49,298 nt of DNA, from contig DCBP01000035.1 in NCBI GenBank assembly GCA_002314055.1, forward strand, positions 1-49,298. Reading direction: 5' to 3'. The translations under genes and the position numbers were made by a program. Position 1 is the first letter of the stretch. Every line of letters starts with the position of its first letter. Source of the stretch: Prevotella sp. UBA1104. Its GTDB lineage: Bacteria > Bacteroidota > Bacteroidia > Bacteroidales > Bacteroidaceae. Shown here in pieces: positions 26,234-33,982 of the stretch. A model generated the notes under the pieces. That model was given only the letters and a program-made list of their open reading frames with translations. It made no database searches and was not told the origin of the DNA.

Positions 26234-26476
26234 ATGATTATTTCATCACTTTTGGCTGCTGAAGGTCTGGCACAGCTGGGCTGCGGTCTCGGAGCAGGTA
26301 TTGCAACAATTGGTGCTGGTTTAGGAATTGGTAAGATTGGTGGTAGCGCAATGGACGCTATTGCACGTCAGCCTGAGGCTACTGGAAAAATCCAGACAAA
26401 CATGATTCTTACAGCCGCTTTTGTTGAAGGTTGTGCCTTGTTCGCTATTGTAGCGTGTGCATTCCTTATCAAGTAA
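26234..26476 (+). CDS. atpE: ATP synthase Fo subunit c
   Basis: An 80-residue hairpin of two membrane helices forming the rotor ring. The polar loop ARQPEA is at 44-49 and the ion-binding Glu is Glu65. The sodium-binding pattern of Ilyobacter-type c subunits needs Gln32 and Ser66 beside Glu65; here the aligned residues are Ile32 and Gly66, so the ring should carry protons. Glycine-rich helix 1 (GAGIATIGAGLGIGKIGG) is normal for tight ring packing. Confidence 0.97.
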   Translation: MIISSLLAAEGLAQLGCGLGAGIATIGAGLGIGKIGGSAMDAIARQPEATGKIQTNMILTAAFVEGCALFAIVACAFLIK

Positions 26477-26542
26477 AAAATTAAGGAGACTGTTAAACGT
26501 TATAGAGTTAGCTAAAGAACTCGTGTTTGTAAAATAACGCAA

Positions 26543-27058
26543 ATGGATTTATCAAGTTTGCCATCAATATTGACTCCTGATCCAGGATTGCTCTTTTGGA
26601 TGCTTTTGGCATTCTTGGTCGTATTCTTCGTTCTTGCCAAATTTGGATTCCCCGCAATGGTAGGGATGGTAGAGAAACGTAAGAAATATATCGACGAGAG
26701 TTTGCAGAAAGCACATGAGGCTTCGCTCAAACTTGAGAATATAAAGCAAGAGAGCGAGAAAATCCTTCAGGAAGCGCGTGAGAAACAGGCTTCTATCTTA
26801 AAAGAAGCTGCAGAGACACGCGAGGCTATTTTGGAAAATGCTCAGGATAAAGCTAAAGAGGAGAGTGCGCGTATCATCAATGAAGCGCGACAGGAGATTG
26901 AAACTCAGAAAAAAGCCGCAATTAGCGATATCCGTAAGCAGGTAGCCATATTGAGCGTTGAAGTATCAGAGAAAATTCTTCGCAAGAAACTCGATACTGA
27001 TAAGGCGCAGATGGACTACATAGATCTTATGCTCGATGAAGTTAATTTAAATAAATAA
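26543..27058 (+). CDS. atpF: ATP synthase Fo subunit b
   Basis: A 171-residue peripheral-stalk subunit: a short N-terminus, one membrane helix (about 14-34), then a long charged coiled coil rich in Glu, Lys and Ala (about 50-150) that reaches up to F1 and binds the delta subunit. Length is normal. A single b gene is present with no b' copy, so the stalk should be a homodimer. atpH starts 5 bases downstream. Confidence 0.95.
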   Translation: MDLSSLPSILTPDPGLLFWMLLAFLVVFFVLAKFGFPAMVGMVEKRKKYIDESLQKAHEASLKLENIKQESEKILQEAREKQASILKEAAETREAILENAQDKAKEESARIINEARQEIETQKKAAISDIRKQVAILSVEVSEKILRKKLDTDKAQMDYIDLMLDEVNLNK

Positions 27059-27063
27059 GTAGG

Positions 27064-27597
27064 ATGGATTTAGGATTAATATCGGTTAGATACGCTCGAG
27101 CCTTGCTCAAGGCAAGCAACTTGGAGAAGCAGTCTGAGCAGGTCTATGCTGACATGCAGACTCTCGCCGCAGAATATGTTAATGTGCCCGAACTGAGTGT
27201 CACCATAGCTAATCCTATGCTCTCTAAACAGCAGAAGGAGGAATTGCTAATTACTGCTTCTGGCAATTCATCTTCAGACTTGACAAAAAGGTTTTTCCGT
27301 CTCGTTCTGAAGGAGGATAGGGGGAGTATTATGCAGTTCATAGCCAACTCGTTTATTACTCTGTACAGAAAGCAGAATAACTTGATTCGTGCAAAACTTT
27401 CAACGGCTGCAGTTTTGTCCTCTGATACAGAGGCAAAGCTGCGGAAGTTAGTAGAAAGTAAGACAAATGGTTCGGTAGAATTCACTACCGCAGTTGATTC
27501 TGAACTTATTGGCGGTTTTGTGCTTGAATATGACACATATCGTCTGGATGCAAGTATCAAGAGTCAGCTTAAGTCCATATTGTCGAAGCTTAATTAA
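27064..27597 (+). CDS. atpH: ATP synthase F1 subunit delta
   Basis: A 177-residue subunit that clamps the peripheral stalk to the top of F1. The N-terminal helical bundle begins GLISVRYARALLKAS, typical of delta, and the C-terminal signature GGFVLEYDTYRLDASIKSQL is clear. Normal length and position between atpF and atpA. Confidence 0.95.
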   Translation: MDLGLISVRYARALLKASNLEKQSEQVYADMQTLAAEYVNVPELSVTIANPMLSKQQKEELLITASGNSSSDLTKRFFRLVLKEDRGSIMQFIANSFITLYRKQNNLIRAKLSTAAVLSSDTEAKLRKLVESKTNGSVEFTTAVDSELIGGFVLEYDTYRLDASIKSQLKSILSKLN

Positions 27598-27612
27598 TAA
27601 AAAAGCATTATT

Positions 27613-29202
27613 ATGTCAGATAAAATTAAACCAAGCGAAGTGTCACAGGTTCTTCTCGAACAGCTGCAAGGTATTAATAATAATCAGCAGTTTGATGAGG
27701 TTGGTACCGTGCTTCAAGTTAGTGATGGCGTAGCTCGAATCTATGGTTTGAGAAACGCAGAGGCTAATGAGTTGCTCGAGTTCGAGAATGGAACTATGGC
27801 TATCGTGATGAACCTTGAGGAGGATAATGTAGGATGTGTCCTTCTTGGGTCTACAGAAGGCATAAAGGAAGGAATGGTTGTTAAGCGTACGAAGCGTATT
27901 GCTTCTATTCGTGTTAACGACAATATGCTTGGTCGTGTCATTAATCCGTTGGGACAAGCCATTGACGGAAAAGGTGATATTGACTTGACTGATTCTTTTG
28001 AAATGCCTCTTGACCGTAAGGCTCCTGGAGTTATTTATAGACAGCCTGTAAAAGAACCTTTACAGACAGGTCTAAAGGCTGTTGATTCAATGATTCCTAT
28101 CGGCCGTGGGCAGCGTGAGCTCATTATTGGTGACCGCCAGACAGGTAAGACGGCTATAGCAATTGATACTATTATAAACCAAAAGAGTTTCTATGAGGCA
28201 GGAAAACCTGTATATTGTATCTATGTTGCTATTGGACAGAAAGCTTCTACTGTTGCTGCTCTTGTTGCAAATCTAAAAGAGCATGGTGCCCTTCCTTATT
28301 CTATTATTGTGGCGGCAACAGCTGCTGATCCTGCAGCAATGCAGTATTATGCTCCTTTTGCCGGTGCTGCAATTGGTGAATATTTCCGTGATCGCGGCTA
28401 TTCTGCTCTTGTTGTATATGATGATTTATCAAAGCAGGCAGTGGCTTATCGTGAGGTATCGTTGATTTTGCGTCGTCCGTCTGGACGAGAAGCATATCCT
28501 GGCGATGTCTTCTATCTTCATAGTCGTCTATTGGAGCGTGCGGCACGTATTAATGATCAGCAGGAGATTGCTGAGAACATGAATGATCTTCCTGAATGCA
28601 TGAAAGGTCATGTTAAGGGAGGTGGTTCTCTTACAGCACTTCCTATCATTGAGACACAGGCTGGCGACGTCTCGGCATATATCCCTACAAATGTGATTTC
28701 AATCACTGATGGACAGATTTATCTTGAGACTGATTTGTTCAATCAAGGATTCCGTCCTGCAATCAATGTTGGTATTTCTGTAAGTCGTGTAGGTGGTTCC
28801 GCTCAGATTAAGAGTATGAAGAAGGTTGCAGGAACGCTGAAAATTGATATGGCTCAGTATCGTGAACTTGAGGCTTTCTCAAAATTCTCAAGTGATATGG
28901 ATGCTGTAACGGCAATGACTCTTGATCGGGGTCGTAAGAACAATCAGCTTCTTATTCAGCCTCAATATTCTCCAATGCCTGTAGGTGAGCAGATTGCAAT
29001 TCTCTACTGTGGAACTCATGGACTGATGCATGATGTGCCTGTAGATAAAGTCCGTGAATGTCAGGATGCTTTCCTTGACAAGCTTCGCACTTCTCACAAG
29101 GAAGATGTTATTGATGTACTTTCGTCTGGTGTCATCAATGATGAGGTGACAGGCATTGTGGAGGCTGTAATGGCAGACATTGCTGGACAATATAAAAAGT
29201 AG
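27613..29202 (+). CDS. atpA: ATP synthase F1 subunit alpha
   Basis: The 529-residue non-catalytic nucleotide-binding subunit. The P-loop GDRQTGKT lies near 172-179, and the conserved YDDLSKQAVAYREVSLILRRPSGREAYPGD segment and the arginine finger in ISVSRVGGSAQ are intact. It is slightly longer than the usual ~500-515 residues. It begins 15 bases after atpH and ends 6 bases before atpG. Confidence 0.98.
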   Translation: MSDKIKPSEVSQVLLEQLQGINNNQQFDEVGTVLQVSDGVARIYGLRNAEANELLEFENGTMAIVMNLEEDNVGCVLLGSTEGIKEGMVVKRTKRIASIRVNDNMLGRVINPLGQAIDGKGDIDLTDSFEMPLDRKAPGVIYRQPVKEPLQTGLKAVDSMIPIGRGQRELIIGDRQTGKTAIAIDTIINQKSFYEAGKPVYCIYVAIGQKASTVAALVANLKEHGALPYSIIVAATAADPAAMQYYAPFAGAAIGEYFRDRGYSALVVYDDLSKQAVAYREVSLILRRPSGREAYPGDVFYLHSRLLERAARINDQQEIAENMNDLPECMKGHVKGGGSLTALPIIETQAGDVSAYIPTNVISITDGQIYLETDLFNQGFRPAINVGISVSRVGGSAQIKSMKKVAGTLKIDMAQYRELEAFSKFSSDMDAVTAMTLDRGRKNNQLLIQPQYSPMPVGEQIAILYCGTHGLMHDVPVDKVRECQDAFLDKLRTSHKEDVIDVLSSGVINDEVTGIVEAVMADIAGQYKK

Positions 29203-29208
29203 TAGCCT

Positions 29209-30174
29209 ATGCCGTCACTGAAAGAAATTAAAGGCAGAATTGCCTCGGTGAACAGTACGCGTAAGATTACGAGTGCGATGAAGATGGTTGCATCTTCTAA
29301 GTTGCATCATGCGCAGCAGATGATAGAAAATATGCTTCCGTATGAGAATATGCTTGAGAGAATCCTTCGCACTTTTCTTGCAAGTGAGGCTGATGCTCAC
29401 ACGGCATTCAGTGAGGTTCGTCATGTAAAGCATGTTGCCTTTGTAGTCTTTTCTTCTAATAGCAGTCTTTGTGGTGGTTTTAATGCCAATGTGGTAAAAA
29501 TGTTAAATCATGCAGTAGATGAATATTCTTCTATTGGTAAAGAGAACATTATTGTTTACCCGATTGGTAGAAAAGTTGCGGAGCAGGTTGCAAAAATGGG
29601 GCTTAAGAGTGCTGGCGATTTTACTGATCTTGCGGATAAGCCAAATGTTTCTCAATGTGTTGAGATCGCTCATGAACTCGGAGAAAAGTTTCTTAAAGGT
29701 GAGATTGATCGTGTTGATTTGATTTATCATCATTTTAAGAGTGCTGGTTCTCAGATTCTTCAGCGTAAGACTTTTTTGCCTATTGCTGTTGATGAAGTTA
29801 TTGGACAGGACAATGATAGAGATTTGACTCATAAGACGGTTACTCCAGAGATGCAAGAATATTTGCGTAAAAATGCTCGAGAGGAGAAAAAGGCAGATGT
29901 ATCTGTTAAGCCACTTAATGATAATTTCATCGTTGAACCAGATATGGAGACTGTATTAAGAACTCTTATTCCTAAGCTGGCCCACTTGATGATTTATACG
30001 GCACTTCTTGATAGCAATGCTTCTGAGCATGCTGCTAGAATGGTTGCTATGCAGACAGCTACCGACAATGCCGATGAATTGTTGCGTGATCTTAACTTGC
30101 AGTATAATAAGAGCCGTCAGCAGGCAATTACAAATGAATTGCTTGATATAGTCGGAGGATCTGTAAATAATTAA
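29209..30174 (+). CDS. atpG: ATP synthase F1 subunit gamma
   Basis: The 321-residue central shaft. The N-terminal coil (IKGRIASVNSTRKITSAMKMVASSKL) and C-terminal coil (ASEHAARMVAMQTATDNADEL) are typical. It is about 30 residues longer than most gamma subunits because of a charged loop around 200-240 in the globular part. Last gene of the operon, closed by a strong terminator. Confidence 0.97.
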   Translation: MPSLKEIKGRIASVNSTRKITSAMKMVASSKLHHAQQMIENMLPYENMLERILRTFLASEADAHTAFSEVRHVKHVAFVVFSSNSSLCGGFNANVVKMLNHAVDEYSSIGKENIIVYPIGRKVAEQVAKMGLKSAGDFTDLADKPNVSQCVEIAHELGEKFLKGEIDRVDLIYHHFKSAGSQILQRKTFLPIAVDEVIGQDNDRDLTHKTVTPEMQEYLRKNAREEKKADVSVKPLNDNFIVEPDMETVLRTLIPKLAHLMIYTALLDSNASEHAARMVAMQTATDNADELLRDLNLQYNKSRQQAITNELLDIVGGSVNN

Positions 30175-30176
30175 AT

Positions 30177-30213
30177 AAAAAAATCCTGAAGCATAAAGTT
30201 TCAGGATTTTTTT
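30177..30213. terminator. Bidirectional terminator between atpG and DEAD-box helicase gene
   Basis: A perfect 14-bp stem AAAAAAATCCTGAA (30177-30190) with its complement TTCAGGATTTTTTT (30200-30213), a 9-base loop, and T-runs in both directions. It ends the atp operon and the convergent lon-tgt-lptG-helicase transcript. Confidence 0.92.
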
Positions 30214-30236
30214 ATTAACTATAATTTGTTTCTTTA

Positions 30237-31580
30237 TTACTTTTGAATGTTACTTTCGTCCATTTTAGTGCTTTTGCCTTTAGGATTATTTGTTTCTTTT
30301 TCAGATTTCCGCACTTTATTTTTCTTGTTAACGTTTATATTTTTTTTGTAGTTCCTGTTATTACTATTTTTATTGCTTTTCCGCTTATTGTATCTGCCTT
30401 TTCTTCTTTTCCCGTCATTTGGAAATTCTTTGTATTCCGGTGCTTTGCCAATATATTGCGGAATTGGTAGCTTTTCGATTTCTCTACCAAGAAACCTTTC
30501 AATTTTCATGAAATCTCCGACCTCTCTTCCGCGAATCAAGGTAATTGCCCTTCCATCTCTATTTGCTCTTGCAGTACGTCCAACGCGATGTACGTAATCT
30601 TCTGCATCATGTGGAACATCATAGTTGATGACCATTGTTATGTCGTCGATGTCAATGCCTCGTGCGACGATGTCTGTTGCAACAAGGACATCAATTTGTC
30701 CAGCCTTAAACCTATACATTATATCATCTCTCTCGGCTTGATTAAGGTCGGAGTGCATTTCGCCACTATTTATTCCAAGCTGTTTCAGATTACGATTTAT
30801 TTCTTTTACTTTTATTTTAGAACATGAGAAGATGATGACTCTCTCAGGCTTTTGTTCTTTAAAGAGCATTTTTAAGACTGCCATTTTTTGGTTCTCATGG
30901 CATACATAAGCCTGTTGTAAGATTTTTTCTGCAGGTTTGCTAACTGCCAATTTTACTATGACAGGTTTTTTAAGAAGAGTCTTTGCCAGTTGTTCTATTT
31001 TTGGTGGCATTGTAGCCGAATACATAATTGTCTGACAAGTGAGAGGTAGCAGTTTCGCTATATTCATGATATCTTCAGAGAATCCCATGTCAAGCATTCT
31101 GTCAGCTTCATCAAGTACAAAAAATGAAACTCTGCTGAAATCAACATTACCCATATTAATATGACTGATGAGTCTGCCGGGAGTTGCAATAACGACATCA
31201 GCACCCATTTTCATGCTCTTGTATTCCTGCTCATATCTATTACCGTCGTTTCCGCCATATACGGCAACACTCGTAACACCATCCATGTAGTATGAAAATC
31301 CTTGCATTGCTTGATCTATCTGTTGTGCAAGCTCGCGTGTAGGACTCATTATTACACAGTTTATGGCATCTTTTGGAAAGCCGCCGTCATCAAGCATGCT
31401 TAAAATCGGCAATAAGTAGGCTGCAGTTTTGCCCGTACCAGTCTGGGCTACTCCAATCAAGTCTTTGCCTTCAAGAATCTGTGGTATACATTTTTCCTGT
31501 ATAGGAGTACAGGTTGAAAAATTCATATCATCAAGAGCATCAAGTGTGTTGTCGCTCAAATCTAAATCGTAAAAATCCAT
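30237..31580 (-). CDS. DEAD-box ATP-dependent RNA helicase
   Basis: A 447-residue helicase of the RhlE-like type. The Q motif TPIQ (25-28), Walker A AQTGTGKT (45-52), DEAD box (LDEADRMLDMGF), SAT (MYSATMP), and the C-terminal lobe motifs ATDIVARGIDID and HRVGRTAR are all present. The last ~75 residues are a Lys/Asn/Arg-rich disordered tail, probably for RNA binding. Such enzymes unwind rRNA or mRNA in ribosome assembly and decay; the exact member (RhlE, CsdA or other) is not clear. It begins 6 bases after the permease gene, so it is likely the last gene of a lon-tgt-lptG-helicase operon. Confidence 0.93.
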   Translation of the reverse strand: MDFYDLDLSDNTLDALDDMNFSTCTPIQEKCIPQILEGKDLIGVAQTGTGKTAAYLLPILSMLDDGGFPKDAINCVIMSPTRELAQQIDQAMQGFSYYMDGVTSVAVYGGNDGNRYEQEYKSMKMGADVVIATPGRLISHINMGNVDFSRVSFFVLDEADRMLDMGFSEDIMNIAKLLPLTCQTIMYSATMPPKIEQLAKTLLKKPVIVKLAVSKPAEKILQQAYVCHENQKMAVLKMLFKEQKPERVIIFSCSKIKVKEINRNLKQLGINSGEMHSDLNQAERDDIMYRFKAGQIDVLVATDIVARGIDIDDITMVINYDVPHDAEDYVHRVGRTARANRDGRAITLIRGREVGDFMKIERFLGREIEKLPIPQYIGKAPEYKEFPNDGKRRKGRYNKRKSNKNSNNRNYKKNINVNKKNKVRKSEKETNNPKGKSTKMDESNIQK

Positions 31581-31586
31581 ATTTTT

Positions 31587-32801
31587 TTAATTTGGTGCTT
31601 TGCGATAGCAGAAATAAGCTACTAACGCGAATATAATATTAGGAATCCATGCTGCCAACATAGGTGGCGTATTTGCCTGAATGGCAAAAGTTGCTGAAAC
31701 TGTTTGCAGCATTATATAAGAAAAGCTTAGGGCCAGTCCTATGCCGAGATACATTCCCATACCGCCCTTTCTTTTCCTGGATGATAGGGAAACGCCAATT
31801 GTGGTAAGAATAAATGAAGCAAAAGACGTGGCTATGCGTTTATGATATTCAACTTCGTATTGTACTACATTACTTGAACCTCGGTCAATTTGTTTCGTTA
31901 TATATTCCCTAAGTTGAGGACTGGTAAAAGTCTCTTGCTGTCCTTTAGAAAAGACAAGGTCTGTCGGTTCCATCATAATAATGGAATCTTTTTCAGCTCC
32001 GCTAGTTATTGTTTCCTTCAGACCGCGCATTTGCCTAATCCTCCAGTTACTCAGTTTCCAGTGGTATTTGCTTTCTGAAATAGTATCATATTGCACTTCA
32101 GAGGCAGTTAGGTGGCATACTAATTTCTTATTTTCGAACTTATCTAAGCAGAATCCATAACCTTTCTTCATGTTATTGTCGTAGTGTTGTATGTATGCAA
32201 TGATGCCTTTCCCAACTTGTAACTGAACATTATCGGCAGAAGTGTTTTTCTTCTTGTTCTTATACATGGTCTCAAAATTCTGTCTGACAATTGTACCTTT
32301 AGGTATAATATAAGCCCCGAGATAAAAAGTCAATGCTGAAATTAGCAAGGCAGATATCATGTATGGTCTCAGGAGTCGTTTGAAACTGACTCCTGCGGCG
32401 AGTATAGATATAATTTCAGAGTTTCCTGCAAGTTTCGAGGTGAAGAAAATTACGGCAATGAATACAAATAGAGGACTAAAAAGATTCGCATAGTATGGTA
32501 CGAAATTCATATAATAGTCGAAAACTATTGCCTTTAGAGGAGCGTGGTACTGTGAGAATTTAGCAAGATTCTCATTAACGTCGAAGACAATAGATATAGA
32601 TATTATCAAGAAGATAGAGTAAATATAAGTACCAATAAACTTCTTTATAATGTATAAATCGAGGATTTTAACATATCTGCCAGGGTTAAGTACCCCAAGC
32701 CATTTAAAGTGCTTTTTTATCCATGCCATGATGGGGAAAAGCCATTTAAGGCTTTTCCTGTATTTTACCATTCGCCGTAGGTAGCTTATACTCCTTCTCA
32801 T
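31587..32801 (-). CDS. lptG: LptF/LptG-family lipopolysaccharide export permease
   Basis: A 404-residue inner membrane protein of the YjgP/YjgQ (LptF/LptG) family. Membrane segments cluster at the two ends (about 54-75, 95-120, 140-165 and three from about 315 to 400), with a soluble periplasmic beta-jellyroll region between them, as the family requires. With LptB2 it pulls LPS out of the inner membrane. Whether it is LptF or LptG cannot be told safely. The first ~40 residues are basic and contain later Met residues (11, 25), so the true start may lie downstream. It sits 14 bases after tgt. Confidence 0.88.
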   Translation of the reverse strand: MRRSISYLRRMVKYRKSLKWLFPIMAWIKKHFKWLGVLNPGRYVKILDLYIIKKFIGTYIYSIFLIISISIVFDVNENLAKFSQYHAPLKAIVFDYYMNFVPYYANLFSPLFVFIAVIFFTSKLAGNSEIISILAAGVSFKRLLRPYMISALLISALTFYLGAYIIPKGTIVRQNFETMYKNKKKNTSADNVQLQVGKGIIAYIQHYDNNMKKGYGFCLDKFENKKLVCHLTASEVQYDTISESKYHWKLSNWRIRQMRGLKETITSGAEKDSIIMMEPTDLVFSKGQQETFTSPQLREYITKQIDRGSSNVVQYEVEYHKRIATSFASFILTTIGVSLSSRKRKGGMGMYLGIGLALSFSYIMLQTVSATFAIQANTPPMLAAWIPNIIFALVAYFCYRKAPN

Positions 32802-32815
32802 TTTTAGAAATAAAA

Positions 32816-33943
32816 TTAAATTCTTCTTCCGAGGTTATCTATGACAGACCTTTTCCAACTTACGAAATCACCATCTTCAATATGTTTACGTGCATCAGTG
32901 ACAAGTCTAAGATAGAATGCCAAATTATGTATACTTGCAATCTGCATTGCAAGTAGTTCCTGAGCCTTAAACAAATGATGAAGATATGCTTTGGAATAGA
33001 TTCTGTCGGTGTCGCACCCTTCAGGATCAATAGGGGAGAAATCCATTTCCCACTTTTTGTTACGCATATTCATCGTCCCGTTGTAAGTGAACAACATCGC
33101 ATTTCTTCCGTTTCGGGTTGGCATAACACAATCAAACATGTCAACTCCTCTTTCAATAGCCTCAAGGATATTCTGTGGCGTACCAACTCCCATTAGATAC
33201 CTTGGCTTATCCTTTGGCAATATCTCGTTAACTGTTTCAATCATCTCATACATTACCTCAGTAGGCTCACCAACAGCAAGGCCGCCGATAGCATTTCCGT
33301 CAGCGCCTTTGTCAGCCACAAATTTTGCAGCTTCGCGCCGCAAGTCTTTATATGTGCATCCCTGAACGATAGGGAACAAAGTCTGCTCGTATCCGTATAA
33401 AGGTTCAGTCTCATTAAATCTCTTTATGCATCTGTCCAGCCAGCGTTGAGTTAGACCGAGGCTTTTCTTTGCATATTCGTAGTCGCTTTGTCCTGGCGGA
33501 CATTCATCAAGTGCCATTATTATATCCGCACCAATTATACGTTCTGTGTCCATAACGTTTTCAGGTGTGAAAAAATGTTTGGAGCCATCGATATGCGATC
33601 TAAATTCGCATCCTTCCTCTTTTAGCTTTCTAATGCCTGTTAGAGAGAATACCTGAAAGCCACCGCTATCTGTAAGTATAGGTCTGTCCCATGTGTTGAA
33701 TTTATGCAGTCCTCCAGCCGCCTTCAACACCTCCAGTCCGGGGCGTAAATAAAGGTGGTAGGTATTGCCAAGAATTATTTGAGCTTTAATCTGTTCTCTA
33801 AGTTCACTAAAATGAACTCCCTTAACGCTACCGCATGTGCCGACCGGCATAAAAATCGGAGTTTTTATTTTTCCGTGAGCGGTAGTAATAGTACCAGTCC
33901 TTGCATCGCTGGCAGAATCTGTATGTTCAAGTTCAAAGGTCAT
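32816..33943 (-). CDS. tgt: tRNA-guanine(34) transglycosylase
   Basis: A 375-residue enzyme that swaps guanine 34 for the queuosine precursor preQ1 in tRNAs for Asp, Asn, His and Tyr. DSGGFQVFSL near residue 92 holds the catalytic Asp, and the nucleophile Asp is in GVDMFDCVMPTR near residue 266. The C-terminal zinc site is unusual: the normal CxCxxC is reduced to a single Cys (PEGCDTDRIYSKAYLHHL), while the later His is kept. The gene lies between lon and the permease with short gaps. Confidence 0.95.
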   Translation of the reverse strand: MTFELEHTDSASDARTGTITTAHGKIKTPIFMPVGTCGSVKGVHFSELREQIKAQIILGNTYHLYLRPGLEVLKAAGGLHKFNTWDRPILTDSGGFQVFSLTGIRKLKEEGCEFRSHIDGSKHFFTPENVMDTERIIGADIIMALDECPPGQSDYEYAKKSLGLTQRWLDRCIKRFNETEPLYGYEQTLFPIVQGCTYKDLRREAAKFVADKGADGNAIGGLAVGEPTEVMYEMIETVNEILPKDKPRYLMGVGTPQNILEAIERGVDMFDCVMPTRNGRNAMLFTYNGTMNMRNKKWEMDFSPIDPEGCDTDRIYSKAYLHHLFKAQELLAMQIASIHNLAFYLRLVTDARKHIEDGDFVSWKRSVIDNLGRRI

Positions 33944-33982
33944 TATTATTTCTTTAAGCGTTATAATTTATTTTAGAAATTA

